Below, one piece after another: positions 29,880 to 38,518 of a stretch of 64,000 bases of DNA; the stretch's first letter is position 1; every line of letters begins with the position of its first letter. The DNA lies in contig NZ_AP018718.1 of assembly GCF_003966565.1 (NCBI RefSeq), positions 992,001-1,056,000 of the forward strand, written 5' to 3'. The DNA comes from Sulfuricystis multivorans. GTDB taxonomy: Bacteria > Pseudomonadota > Gammaproteobacteria > Burkholderiales > Rhodocyclaceae. The notes under the pieces were generated by a model, which saw nothing but the letters and a program-made list of their open reading frames with translations, made no database searches and was not told the origin of the DNA. A program made the translations under genes and the position numbers.

Positions 29880-30758
29880 TTATCCATTCGCTGGCGGCTT
29901 GTCCTCGGCGTTAGCTGAAGGTGGCCGATCGAGCCCGAGCTTGTGCATCAGGGTTTCATGACTGATGTGCAGCAGCTCTTCGATGGCCTTGTAGTCGTCG
30001 GGCAACGCCGCATCGTCCCAGCCGTTTGCCGAATGGCGCGCCAGATCGACCGCCAGCTTCACGTTGCGGACCCGCGGATGCTCGGCGTTTTGCGGATCCA
30101 TCAGCGTAATCAGCAATTGCGGCAAATGCCAACGGTGTGCCAGCGTTTGTTTGATCTGCCATAGCGGGACGCCATACACCTCGGTCTGCACCGCCACAGA
30201 ACGCAACGTGCGGTCGGCCTTCTGGCGATCGGCGACTTGCAGCGCCAATCCTGGGGCGAAGCACCACATGAGGATTTCCGCAAAGTCGTAGAGCAGGGTT
30301 GCGACGGTGATTTCGTCGACGTCCAGATCATGGCGATGGATCGCCCATTCACGTGCCCAGTGTGCGGCTTTGCGCGCGCGGGCGATGACCTTGAGCAAGC
30401 CGAGCAGGGCGCGCGGATGCCCCTTGAGATGCTCTTCGACCGTCGGCAGGTGCTCGAAGTCGTTGAAGAACGGCTCCATGCCGATCATCATCAGCGACCG
30501 TTCGATCGTGGTGATGTCGGTCAGCCGCGTCTTGCTGCGTTTGCTTTCGATATAGGCGAGCACGCGCAACGTCATCATCGGGTCCTGGAGGATCACCGCG
30601 GAGATCGTGCGGGCGTTGGCTTTCTGGGCGTGCTCGCGTAAGGCTGCGAGCTGTTGCTCGGTATGACGCAAGACCGGAATCGGCGCGGCGCTGAAATAGG
30701 CGACCCAGCCTTCGAGATCGAGCGCGGCGGAATTGGATTGGTCATTCATGATGCGCAT
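29880..30758 (-). CDS. HDOD domain protein
   Basis: About 292 residues from the ATG at 30758 (MRIMNDQSNS); an ATG three codons later is equally possible, and longer upstream readings are unlikely. The HDOD domain (metal-free HD-type signalling output domain) is shown by PIPVLRHTEQQLAAL, ISAVILQDPMMTLRVLAYIESKR, TTIERSLMMIGMEPFFN and VATLLYDFAEILMWCFAP. No receiver or GGDEF domain is attached. Stand-alone HDOD proteins regulate motility or cell cycle in some bacteria; the role here is unknown. Divergent from rpsF. Confidence 0.88.
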   Translation of the reverse strand: MRIMNDQSNSAALDLEGWVAYFSAAPIPVLRHTEQQLAALREHAQKANARTISAVILQDPMMTLRVLAYIESKRSKTRLTDITTIERSLMMIGMEPFFNDFEHLPTVEEHLKGHPRALLGLLKVIARARKAAHWAREWAIHRHDLDVDEITVATLLYDFAEILMWCFAPGLALQVADRQKADRTLRSVAVQTEVYGVPLWQIKQTLAHRWHLPQLLITLMDPQNAEHPRVRNVKLAVDLARHSANGWDDAALPDDYKAIEELLHISHETLMHKLGLDRPPSANAEDKPPANG

Positions 30759-30821
30759 TATCGGCGCGATCGAGGGTTGCGGCAAATTCCGATTATGCGT
30801 GCTGCGCCAGAGGAAATCGCC

Positions 30822-30850
30822 TTGTATTTTCAGCAGTCTCCGGATAGAAT
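30822..30850 (+). promoter_or_regulatory. Strong sigma-70-like promoter for rpsF operon
   Basis: TTGTAT (30822-30827), exact 17-base spacer, TAGAAT (30845-30850), 72 bases before rpsF. Confidence 0.65.
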
Positions 30851-30922
30851 GCACGCCCTTTCAATCCTTGCTCCACTCGTAGCGCATGCGAGGGGGCTCA
30901 ACCCGATCCAAAAGGAGAGTCC

Positions 30923-31309
30923 ATGCGACATTACGAAATCGTTTTCATCGTGCACCCGGATCAGTCCGACCAGGTGCCGGCCATGATCGAACGTTACAAG
31001 GCGCTCGTCACCGGTGCGGGTGGTGCGATCCACCGGCTCGAAGACTGGGGACGCCGCCAGCTGGCTTATCCGATCCAGAAGATGCACAAGGCTCATTATG
31101 TTCTGATGAACATCGAGTGCGGCATCGACACCCTGGCGGAACTGGAAAATGCCTTCAGGTTCAACGATGCCGTCTTGCGGCATCTGACGGTCAAGATGGA
31201 TCATGCCGAGACCGCCCCTTCGCCGATGATGAAAGAAGAGAAGGCGCGGTCGCTGACCGCGTCCGGTCAGGAAGAGAAGTCCGCCGAGGAGGCAGCGGCA
31301 GCCGAGTGA
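30923..31309 (+). CDS. rpsF: 30S ribosomal protein S6
   Basis: 128 residues. RNA-binding protein of the 30S platform that pairs with S18. [15 protein letters not shown] and [22 protein letters not shown] are diagnostic. The Ala/Glu-rich tail is variable in the family. First gene of the conserved rpsF-priB-rpsR-rplI cluster, with a strong ribosome site (AAAGGAGAG). Confidence 0.97.
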   Translation: MRHYEIVFIVHPDQSDQVPAMIERYKALVTGAGGAIHRLEDWGRRQLAYPIQKMHKAHYVLMNIECGIDTLAELENAFRFNDAVLRHLTVKMDHAETAPSPMMKEEKARSLTASGQEEKSAEEAAAAE

Positions 31310-31328
31310 ATCCGCAGGCGGCGCGGCC

Positions 31329-31634
31329 GTGCAGGCGAATCACACCGAATTGGCGGGCGTCTTGCAGGAATTTGGCCCACTGCGCCACACCCCGGCAGGC
31401 ATTCCGGTCATCGAATTCATGATCGTCCACGACTCGGAGCAGCTCGAAGCCGGGGACCTTCGCCGTGTCACTTGCGAAATCGCCTGTGTGGCCCTAGGCA
31501 CGACGGCCTTGCTGATCAAGGAAGCGTCTCCTGGGAGCGCGCTCAAGGTAAGCGGATTCCTGGCTTCCCGCAGCCTGAAGCGGAAGACTCCGGTACTCCA
31601 TGTGATTCAAGTCGAATTCTTTGAAAAATTTTGA
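31329..31634 (+). CDS. priB: Primosomal replication protein N (PriB)
   Basis: 101 residues. OB-fold single-strand DNA-binding protein of replication restart. Starts with GTG at 31329; no ATG is in frame. The pattern HTELAGVLQEFGPLRHTPAGIPVIEFMIVH and the C-terminal HVIQVEFFE fit PriB and the usual rpsF-priB-rpsR position. Confidence 0.93.
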   Translation: MQANHTELAGVLQEFGPLRHTPAGIPVIEFMIVHDSEQLEAGDLRRVTCEIACVALGTTALLIKEASPGSALKVSGFLASRSLKRKTPVLHVIQVEFFEKF

Positions 31635-31649
31635 GAAGGGATAGCGAAA

Positions 31650-31922
31650 ATGGCTTTCAAACCCAGCAGCAAAAAGAAGGATGATCGCAGCAAGAGCCGC
31701 AATCTGTTCAAGCGGCGCAAGTTCTGCCGTTTCTCCGCCGAGAAGATTCCTTATGTCGATTACAAGGACGTCGATCTGCTGAAGGATTTCATTACCGAGA
31801 CCGGTAAGGTAATGCCGGCACGCATCACCGGCACCAAGAGTCGTTATCAGCGCCAGCTATCGACCGCCATCAAGCGGGCACGTTTCCTTGCGCTGCTGCC
31901 TTATACCGACCTGCACAAGTAA
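31650..31922 (+). CDS. rpsR: 30S ribosomal protein S18
   Basis: 90 residues. Basic protein with the S18 signature ([60 protein letters not shown]). Binds S6 on the platform. The N-terminal Lys/Arg-rich stretch is somewhat extended, as is common in Betaproteobacteria. Confidence 0.97.
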   Translation: MAFKPSSKKKDDRSKSRNLFKRRKFCRFSAEKIPYVDYKDVDLLKDFITETGKVMPARITGTKSRYQRQLSTAIKRARFLALLPYTDLHK

Positions 31923-31937
31923 GCGAGGAGGCAAACC

Positions 31938-32387
31938 ATGCAAGTGATTCTGATGGACAAGGTGGCGAACCTCGGCAATCTGGGCGATGTCGTCAAGGTC
32001 AAGGAAGGTTATGCGCGCAATTACCTGATCCCCAAGGGCTTCGCGAAACGCGCGACCCCTGAAAACATCAAGGTTTTCGAAGCGCGCCGTGCCGAACTCG
32101 AAAAGGTCGCCGCCGAGAAGCTGGCCGCAGCCCAGGCCATTGCCGCGAAACTCGACGGGCTGCGTGTCGAGGTTGCGCGCAAGGCCGGGGTCGATGGTCG
32201 TCTGTTTGGTTCGGTGACGACGATCGACATCGTCGATGCACTCGCCGCCCAAGGCATCGTGATCGAGAAAAGTGCCGTGCGCATGCCGATGGGGCCGATC
32301 AAGGCACTGGGAGAAACGGTCCTGGAAGTCGTCCCTCATGCGGATGTCGCCGCCAGTGTGACCGTTGCCGTCGTCGCCGAACAATAA
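31938..32387 (+). CDS. rplI: 50S ribosomal protein L9
   Basis: 149 residues. N-terminal 23S-binding domain ([36 protein letters not shown]), long connecting helix and C-terminal domain are all present. Last gene before a strong intrinsic terminator, with dnaB following. Confidence 0.97.
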   Translation: MQVILMDKVANLGNLGDVVKVKEGYARNYLIPKGFAKRATPENIKVFEARRAELEKVAAEKLAAAQAIAAKLDGLRVEVARKAGVDGRLFGSVTTIDIVDALAAQGIVIEKSAVRMPMGPIKALGETVLEVVPHADVAASVTVAVVAEQ

Positions 32388-32405
32388 GTGGGTTTTCATT
32401 CGGAC

Positions 32406-32432
32406 AAAAAGCCGCCCGATGGGCGGCTTTTT
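32406..32432 (+). terminator. Intrinsic terminator after rplI
   Basis: Hairpin AAAAAGCCGCCC-GAT-GGGCGGCTTTTT: 7-bp GC stem extended by A/T pairs and ending in a T run. Ends the ribosomal cluster. Confidence 0.92.
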
Positions 32433-32458
32433 GCGTAGACGCAGCGCACTTTCGTTCA

Positions 32459-32486
32459 TGCACAAGCGATGCACAGTTTGTGCACA
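32459..32486 (+). promoter_or_regulatory. Three TGCACA repeats at 11-bp spacing upstream of dnaB
   Basis: TGCACA occurs at 32459, 32470 and 32481, exactly 11 bases apart, with a fourth at 32548. The third is part of the palindrome TGTGCACA (32479-32486). Helical phasing suggests a protein-binding site between the rplI terminator and dnaB. No regulator can be named. Confidence 0.45.
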
Positions 32487-32570
32487 GAAGAAGATGCTCA
32501 TTCCCACAGCTTGTTCCCTCGTCAGCCGGGAATATCGCGAGTAGACTTGCACAGACGGAGGAATCGCAAC

Positions 32571-33971
32571 ATGGCGCAAATGGGACAAGCTTATCTGCAG
32601 GCCGTCGCGGCGGATCCGCAAGTCGCCGCTCTGAAACTACCACCGCATTCGATCGAGGCCGAACAGTCTTTGCTTGGCGGACTATTGCTCGACAACGGTG
32701 CCTGGGACCGAATCGCCGACATCGTCAATGAAGCGGACTTCTACCGTGACGATCACCGCCGCATTTTCGCGCACATCAGAAAACTGATCGAAACCGGCCG
32801 GCCGGCAGACGTGGTGACCGTCTTTGAATCGATCGAGCATGCCAACCAGGTCAATGAGACCGGTGGGCTCGCGTATCTGGGCGAGATTGCCAATGCCACG
32901 CCGTCTGCCGCCAACATCCGTCGCTATGCCGAGATCGTGCATGAGCGGGCGATCCTGCGCAAGCTGGTATCCGTCGGCGACGAAATCGCCGCCGCGGCGC
33001 TGAACCCCGCCGGACGGGATGTCAAGACCCTGCTGGACCAGGCAGAGCAGAAAGTCTTCGAGATCGCCGAAGTGGGCAACCGTGTCGGCCAGGGATTCCA
33101 AGCCATCACACCGTTGCTGGGCGAGGTGGTCGATCGCATCGAAAAGCTCTACAACCGCGACAATCCTTCCGACATCACTGGCCTGGCGTCGGGCTTCCAT
33201 GATCTCGACCGGCTCACCTCCGGCTTCCAGCCCGGCGACATGATCGTCGTCGCGGGCCGTCCCTCGATGGGCAAGACCGCGTTTGCACTGAACATCGCCG
33301 AACACGTCGGTGTCGAACTGCGCCAACCAGTGGCGATCTTCAGCCTGGAAATGTCCGGACCGCAACTGGCGATGCGTTTTTTGTCTTCGGTCGGGCGCCT
33401 CGATCAGACCAAGATCCGCACCGGCAAGCTGACCGACGAGGATTGGGAGAAGATGTCGGTGGCGCTGGGCAAGCTGCATGAAGCGCCGATCCACATCGAC
33501 GAGACGGGTGCGATCAATGCTTCCGACCTGCGGGCGCGTGCGCGCCGTCTGCATCGCCAGTTCGGGCGTCTCGGTCTGATCGTCATCGACTACCTGCAAT
33601 TGATGACCTCGATCCGTGACAACGAGAACCGTGCCACGGAAATCTCCGAGATCTCGCGCTCGATCAAGGCGCTGGCGAAAGAGTTGCAGGTGCCGGTGAT
33701 CGCCCTTTCGCAGCTGTCGCGCAAGGTCGAAGAGCGCAACGACAAGCGGCCCTTGATGTCGGATCTGCGTGAATCGGGCGCCATCGAGCAGGATGCCGAC
33801 ATCATCCTGATGATGTATCGCGAGGAATACTACAAACCGGACACGACCGAGAAGGGGGTTGCCGAAGTGATCATCGGTAAGCACCGCAACGGGCCGACGG
33901 GTGTCGTCAAGCTCACCTTCCTTGGGGAATACACCCGTTTCGAGAATTTTGCTGCCCCAGGCACTTATTGA
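32571..33971 (+). CDS. dnaB: Replicative DNA helicase DnaB
   Basis: 466 residues from the ATG at 32571, behind a strong ribosome site (CGGAGGAATCG); an in-frame ATG at 32469 lacks one. Hexameric 5'-3' helicase of the replication fork. The N-terminal DnaG-interacting domain (PPHSIEAEQSLLGGLLLDN), Walker A (AGRPSMGKTAFALN), Walker B (LIVIDYLQLM) and arginine-finger region (SRKVEERNDKRPLMSDLRESGAIEQDAD) are intact. No intein. Confidence 0.97.
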   Translation: MAQMGQAYLQAVAADPQVAALKLPPHSIEAEQSLLGGLLLDNGAWDRIADIVNEADFYRDDHRRIFAHIRKLIETGRPADVVTVFESIEHANQVNETGGLAYLGEIANATPSAANIRRYAEIVHERAILRKLVSVGDEIAAAALNPAGRDVKTLLDQAEQKVFEIAEVGNRVGQGFQAITPLLGEVVDRIEKLYNRDNPSDITGLASGFHDLDRLTSGFQPGDMIVVAGRPSMGKTAFALNIAEHVGVELRQPVAIFSLEMSGPQLAMRFLSSVGRLDQTKIRTGKLTDEDWEKMSVALGKLHEAPIHIDETGAINASDLRARARRLHRQFGRLGLIVIDYLQLMTSIRDNENRATEISEISRSIKALAKELQVPVIALSQLSRKVEERNDKRPLMSDLRESGAIEQDADIILMMYREEYYKPDTTEKGVAEVIIGKHRNGPTGVVKLTFLGEYTRFENFAAPGTY

Positions 33972-33999
33972 GCGAAAGTCGGCGCTGGCAGAACGGCAC
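33972..33999 (+). repeat. Solo interspersed repeat between dnaB and phoH2
   Basis: GCGAAAGTCGGCGCTGGCAG followed by AACGGCAC, starting at the base after the dnaB stop and filling most of the 39-base convergent gap. Confidence 0.85.
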
Positions 34000-34010
34000 G
34001 CTTACGACAG

Positions 34011-35441
34011 TTACAGCACCTCGGCGGCATGATCGGCGAGCCGTGAGCGCTCGCCGCGCTGCAAGGTGATGTGGCCGGCGTGCGGCCAACCCTTGAAGCG
34101 ATCGACGACATAGGTGAGACCCGAAGAGCCTTCAGTGAGATACGGCGTGTCGATCTGCGCGATGTTGCCGAGGCAGACTACCTTGGTGCCGGGGCCGGCA
34201 CGCGTGATCAACGTCTTCATCTGCTTGGGGGTCAGGTTCTGCGCCTCATCGATGATCAGGAACTTGTTGAGGAAGGTGCGGCCGCGCATGAAGTTCAGCG
34301 ACTTGATCTTGATGCGGCTCCGAATCAGGTCCATCGTCGCGGCGCGGCCCCAATCGCCCGAGTAATTGCCTTTGTCGCCATCGTCGAGCGGTTTGTTGAG
34401 CACGTCGAGGTTGTCTTCGAGCGCGCCCATCCACGGCGTCATCTTTTCCTCCTCGCTGCCGGGCAAAAAGCCGATGTCTTCGCCGACCGGCACGGTGACG
34501 CGCGTGATGATGATCTCGGAGAAGCGCTTCTGTTCCAGCGTCTGCGTCAGCGCGGCGGCGAGCGTGAGCAGCGTCTTGCCGGTGCCGGCCTGGCCCAGCA
34601 GCGTGACGAAGTCGATGTCTGGATGCATCAACAGGTTCAGCGCAAAATTTTGCTCCCGGTTCCGGGCCGTGATGCCCCAGACGGCATTCTTGCCGTGCGA
34701 GTAGTCCGTCAGGGTCTCTAGCTCCACCGTCTTGCCAGCGTGCGTACGCACCCAGGCCTGCAAGGGTTGCGGGCCTTCCTGCCAGACGAATTCGTTGATC
34801 AGCAGATCGGCGCACAGCGGCCCGCTGATGCGGTAATAGGTGCGGCCGTCCCTTTTCCACGATTCCAGACCCTGCGCGTGGGTTTCCCAGAAGTCGGCGG
34901 GCAGCTCGAGGCTGCCGGTGTAGAGCAGGTCGGTGTCCTCGAGCACCTTGTCGTTGAAATAGTCCTGCGCCTCGAGGCCCAGTGCGCGGGCCTTGATGCG
35001 CATGTTGATGTCCTTGGTGACGAGGATCACCGGCCGTTTCGGGTGCTTCTGGCGCAGATGCAGCGCGACGGCGATGATCTGGTTGTCGGCGCGCGAGGTC
35101 GGCAGCGAGGCCGGTAGGAGACCGTTGATCGCTTCGGTCTGCAAAAACAGCCGGCCGCTCGCCAGTCCGCGCGAGGGGTTGGCAAGGTCGATGCCATCTT
35201 CGATGTCCACCTCGCTGCCGGTGACGATCTCATCCAGCATGCGGCTCGCCTGACGGGCATTCCGCGCGACTTCCGACATGCCCTTCTTGTTGGCGTCGAG
35301 TTCCTCCAGCGTCATCATCGGCACGAACAGGTCGTGCTCCTCGAAGCGGAACAGGCTGGTCGGATCGTGCATCAGGACGTTGGTGTCGAGCACGAATAGT
35401 TTGGTTGGCTTGCTGGATTTGGCAGTGCGTTTGGCGTTCAT
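34011..35441 (-). CDS. PhoH family protein with N-terminal PIN domain (PhoH2)
   Basis: 476 residues. An N-terminal PIN-type RNase domain (KLFVLDTNVLMHDPTSLFRFEEHD, acidic residues near 19 and 46) is fused to a PhoH ATPase (Walker A LGQAGTGKTLLTLAAAL near residue 255; Walker B FLIIDEAQNLTPKQMKTLITRAGPGTK). This is the PhoH2 architecture, reported as an RNA helicase/RNase. Transcribed toward dnaB, with Bcp upstream on the same strand. Confidence 0.94.
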   Translation of the reverse strand: MNAKRTAKSSKPTKLFVLDTNVLMHDPTSLFRFEEHDLFVPMMTLEELDANKKGMSEVARNARQASRMLDEIVTGSEVDIEDGIDLANPSRGLASGRLFLQTEAINGLLPASLPTSRADNQIIAVALHLRQKHPKRPVILVTKDINMRIKARALGLEAQDYFNDKVLEDTDLLYTGSLELPADFWETHAQGLESWKRDGRTYYRISGPLCADLLINEFVWQEGPQPLQAWVRTHAGKTVELETLTDYSHGKNAVWGITARNREQNFALNLLMHPDIDFVTLLGQAGTGKTLLTLAAALTQTLEQKRFSEIIITRVTVPVGEDIGFLPGSEEEKMTPWMGALEDNLDVLNKPLDDGDKGNYSGDWGRAATMDLIRSRIKIKSLNFMRGRTFLNKFLIIDEAQNLTPKQMKTLITRAGPGTKVVCLGNIAQIDTPYLTEGSSGLTYVVDRFKGWPHAGHITLQRGERSRLADHAAEVL

Positions 35442-35468
35442 CGGCTCTCAGGGCAGGGGGTGAGGAGA

Positions 35469-35951
35469 TCAAAGGGATTTCACGGCTTCGAGTACGTCGG
35501 CCGCATGGCCATCCGCTTTCACGCCGCGCCATTCGCGCGCCAGGTGACCGGCGGGATCGATCAGGAAGGTGCTGCGCTCGATGCCGCGCACCTGTTTGCC
35601 GTAGAGATTTTTCATTTTGATGACGCCGAACAGGCGGCAGGCTGTCTCATCGGCATCGCAGAGCAGCTCGAACGGCAATCCCAGTTTGGCCTTGAAGTTT
35701 TCGTGCGACTTCAGGCTGTCGCGGGAAATGCCCCAGACCGTGGCGCCCTGTGCGACGAAGGCATCGTAGAGGTCGCGGAACTGGCCGGCCTCGGTGGTAC
35801 AGCCCGGTGTGCCGTCCTTCGGATAGAAATAGAGCACGACGGCCTGACCGCGCAGTGCACAGAGATGGAAAGTTCGCCCGCTGGTGGCCGGCAGGGAAAA
35901 GTCGGGCACTGTCTGGCCGACGTTGAGCGGTGAAACGGAAGCTTCATTCAT
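35469..35951 (-). CDS. bcp: Thioredoxin-dependent peroxiredoxin, Bcp/PrxQ type
   Basis: 160 residues from the ATG at 35951, which overlaps the upstream stop (ATGA) and has GGAG nine bases ahead; an ATG at 35966 is the alternative. Reduces hydroperoxides. VVLYFYPKDGTPGCTTEA carries the peroxidatic Cys. The usual resolving Cys five residues later is absent (AGQFRD instead of AC-x-FRD), so it is either a one-Cys form or resolves through the Cys in LLCDADETACRLFG. Confidence 0.93.
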   Translation of the reverse strand: MNEASVSPLNVGQTVPDFSLPATSGRTFHLCALRGQAVVLYFYPKDGTPGCTTEAGQFRDLYDAFVAQGATVWGISRDSLKSHENFKAKLGLPFELLCDADETACRLFGVIKMKNLYGKQVRGIERSTFLIDPAGHLAREWRGVKADGHAADVLEAVKSL

Positions 35952-36766
35952 GCCGGAGTTCTCCATTCAGAAAGGAATTCATCCCCTTGCAGCAGCACGG
36001 GGCGGGAATGGCCAGGGACCGTGCCGATGATGATTTCATGGCGCGGCAGTTGATCGATGACCAATCCAGCGGCGAAGACGTCGAGTGAAACGATCCGGTA
36101 GCCTTGGCCACGCCAGCCGACGAGCAGACGCTCGAAATGCTGCGGCGCCTTCCCAAGTGCCCGGCTGGCCATGAGGTTGAAGACATGGCCGAAGCGTGGT
36201 GGTTGCGCAGTCAGCGCCAGCAGGGCATCGACCACGTCCGCCATCCCCTTGCCTGAGGCGACGGCCAGCTCGTCGAGAGTCGGCAGGGTGACCGGAATTT
36301 GCGGGCAGCGCACGATCTCGCCATTCCAGACGGGAATGAAGGGGTGATGCCCGCGGGTGTCGCTGGCGCGGGCGAAACCGAGGCGCTGTGTCAGGCGTAA
36401 GGAGTGCGGATTTCCCTGCCAGCCGGGCGCCGCCGTCAATTGCGGCGCACAGCCGAAGGTTTTCGTGAAGGCCGCCCGGGCTTGTGCGAACTGCTCGCTT
36501 ATCCAGACGGCCGGCGCCGAAGCGGCCCGTTTGAGCCACTGAGTCGGCTGCCAGCCGAAAATGCCGGTATCGAATCCGGCGGCGGGCACCTGTTCGAGCA
36601 GGCTGCGGGCATGGCGCGCGGGTGAGCGGCCGAGCCAGTCATTGCTCAGTCCGAACAGGAAACTCGCGCCAGCTTCCTGGCTTTGCAATAGGGCGATGAG
36701 TACTGGCAGCGCGGCGCAGGCGCGATAGCCGGGAACCTCGATGCGCAGCGCGAGCATGGGCTTCAT
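35948..36766 (-). CDS. Polysaccharide-deacetylase-like protein lacking catalytic motifs
   Basis: 272 residues. The N-terminus (LALRIEVPGYRACAALPVLIALLQSQEAGASFLFGLSNDWLGR) follows ArnD-type deformylases (LRIDVDTxRG...PxLLxILxxxxIxATFFxxxxxxxxGR). The Asp-Val-Asp motif is Glu-Val-Pro here, and the HAWDHH metal motif is replaced by FGWQPTQ. It may be a non-catalytic relative or have a changed active site. It overlaps bcp by four bases, and its 5' end overlaps the Mth938-like gene, so the three form one minus-strand unit. Confidence 0.75.
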   Translation of the reverse strand: MKPMLALRIEVPGYRACAALPVLIALLQSQEAGASFLFGLSNDWLGRSPARHARSLLEQVPAAGFDTGIFGWQPTQWLKRAASAPAVWISEQFAQARAAFTKTFGCAPQLTAAPGWQGNPHSLRLTQRLGFARASDTRGHHPFIPVWNGEIVRCPQIPVTLPTLDELAVASGKGMADVVDALLALTAQPPRFGHVFNLMASRALGKAPQHFERLLVGWRGQGYRIVSLDVFAAGLVIDQLPRHEIIIGTVPGHSRPVLLQGDEFLSEWRTPA

Positions 36767-37146
36767 GCGGCGTCTTTTTCGAGAATCAGCGCAGCTAGGG
36801 GCAGACGTCCTTCACCGACCAGGATGTTGTAGGTGCGGCAGGCCGCCGCCGTATCCATGATCTCGAAGCCGCGGCCAGCCTCGATCAGCGGGCGCAGCAG
36901 CGCGGGTGCAGGAAAACGTTGGCGTCGTCCGGTGCCGAGCAGCACCACATCGCAGGAAAAGGCAGCGAGGCGCGCGAGATGCTCGATGGCGAGATCGGCA
37001 TACGCCTCGGGGCCCCATTGCGCGTCGAGACGATCGGGCAGGAGCAGCAGACTGCGCGTCAGCACACGGCCACCGACCGCGATGAAATCGCTGCCGTAGG
37101 CGGTGACGATGTTGTCGGTGCTGCGTGGATCGGGATGAAGCTTCAA
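36763..37146 (-). CDS. Mth938-like domain protein
   Basis: 127 residues of the Mth938/NDUFAF3-like superfamily, small soluble proteins with an alpha/beta fold and no defined bacterial role. Recognised by ITAYGSDFIAVGG-type N-terminus (NIVTAYGSDFIAVGGRVLTRSLLLLP), VVLLGTGRRQRFP and the C-terminal TAAACRTYNILVGEGRLPLAALI. Overlaps the deacetylase-like gene by four bases. Divergent from alaA. Confidence 0.87.
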   Translation of the reverse strand: MKLHPDPRSTDNIVTAYGSDFIAVGGRVLTRSLLLLPDRLDAQWGPEAYADLAIEHLARLAAFSCDVVLLGTGRRQRFPAPALLRPLIEAGRGFEIMDTAAACRTYNILVGEGRLPLAALILEKDAA

Positions 37147-37148
37147 GA

Positions 37149-37178
37149 GGGGTCTGCCGGGAAGGGGTCTGTCGGGAA
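37149..37178 (+). repeat. 15-bp direct tandem repeat in alaA upstream region
   Basis: GGGGTCTGCCGGGAA followed immediately by GGGGTCTGTCGGGAA (one difference). Lies between the divergent Mth938-like and alaA starts; no function assigned. Confidence 0.85.
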
Positions 37179-37261
37179 TGCGCGGCAGGCTTTGGATTTG
37201 CCGCAGCGCGGGTCATTCGGTAGGATTATAGCCTTTCGATTTTTGCTCCCTTAGCCGCCTC

Positions 37262-38488
37262 ATGCGTCCGATCCTCAAATCGACCAAGCTCGCCAACGTT
37301 TGTTACGACATCCGCGGTCCGGTGCTGGCCCGGGCACGCCAGATGGAAGAGGAGGGGCATCGGGTCATCAAGCTCAACATCGGCAACCCGGCCGCTTTCG
37401 GCTTCGAGGCGCCGGAGGAGATCGTCGTCGACGTGATCCGCAACATTCGCGATGCCTCCGGCTATTCCGACTCGAAAGGCCTGTTTTCCGCCCGCAAGGC
37501 GGTGATGCACTACAGCCAGCAGAAGAAGATTCCCGGCGTGACGATCGACGACATCACGCTCGGCAACGGTGTCTCGGAACTGATCGTGATGGCGATGCAG
37601 GGTCTGCTCAACAACGGCGACGAGGTGCTGGTGCCAGCGCCGGACTATCCGTTGTGGACCGCTGCGGTGAGCCTCTCCGGCGGCACGCCGCGTCATTATC
37701 TGTGCGACGAAGGTGCCGGCTGGCTGCCGGATCTGGCCGACATTCGTGCCAAGATCACGCCGGCGACGCGGGCGATCGTGGTCATCAATCCGAACAACCC
37801 GACTGGCGCGCTGTACCCCGACGATCTGCTCCGGGGCATCGTCGACATCGCCCGCCAGCACGAGCTGATCGTGTTCGCCGACGAAATCTACGACAAGGTG
37901 CTCTATGACGGCCGCAAGCACACCTCGATCGCCAGCCTGGCCGATGACGTGCTATTCATCACCTTCAACGGCTTGTCGAAGAATTATCGCGCTTGTGGCT
38001 TCCGTGCCGGCTGGATGATCGTCTCCGGTGAGAAGCGTCATGCGCAGGACTACATCGAGGGCCTGAACATTCTCGCTTCGATGCGCCTGTGCTCGAATGT
38101 GCCGGGCCAGCACGCGATCCAGACCGCGCTGGGCGGCTATCAGAGCATCGAAGATCTGGTCGCACCGCACGGGCGCCTGGCCAAGCAGCGCGATCTCGCC
38201 TGGGAGATGCTCTCGAACATTCCCGGCGTTTCCTGTGTGCGGCCTCAAGCGGCGCTGTATTGTTTCCCGCGGCTCGATCCGAAGCTTTACCCGATCGATG
38301 ATGACCAGCAGTTCATCCTCGAATTGCTCGAGGAAGAAAAAGTCCTGCTGGTGCAAGGGAGCGGCTTCAACTGGCCCAACCCGGATCACTTCCGTGTCGT
38401 GTTCCTGCCGAACGTCGATGATCTTACCGAGGCGATCGGTCGCATCGCCCGGTTCCTGGAGACGTATCGCAAGCGCCACGGCACCTGA
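37262..38488 (+). CDS. alaA: Alanine aminotransferase AlaA
   Basis: 408 residues. Class I PLP aminotransferase making alanine from pyruvate and glutamate. It tracks E. coli AlaA very closely (KSTKLANVCYDIRGPVL, LNIGNPAAFGFEAPEEI, PNNPTGALY, PLP lysine in FNGLSKNYRACGFRAGWM near residue 240, ASMRLCSNVPGQHAIQTALGGYQSI). alaA-hom-thrC in a row is a betaproteobacterial arrangement. Confidence 0.93.
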   Translation: MRPILKSTKLANVCYDIRGPVLARARQMEEEGHRVIKLNIGNPAAFGFEAPEEIVVDVIRNIRDASGYSDSKGLFSARKAVMHYSQQKKIPGVTIDDITLGNGVSELIVMAMQGLLNNGDEVLVPAPDYPLWTAAVSLSGGTPRHYLCDEGAGWLPDLADIRAKITPATRAIVVINPNNPTGALYPDDLLRGIVDIARQHELIVFADEIYDKVLYDGRKHTSIASLADDVLFITFNGLSKNYRACGFRAGWMIVSGEKRHAQDYIEGLNILASMRLCSNVPGQHAIQTALGGYQSIEDLVAPHGRLAKQRDLAWEMLSNIPGVSCVRPQAALYCFPRLDPKLYPIDDDQQFILELLEEEKVLLVQGSGFNWPNPDHFRVVFLPNVDDLTEAIGRIARFLETYRKRHGT

Positions 38489-38518
38489 AATTTCATATCT
38501 TTTTTTTACTGCACAACC

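Noticed and set aside
36036-36539. Other-frame ORF within the deacetylase-like gene
   Set aside because: Shadow frame with skewed composition, contained entirely in the real gene.
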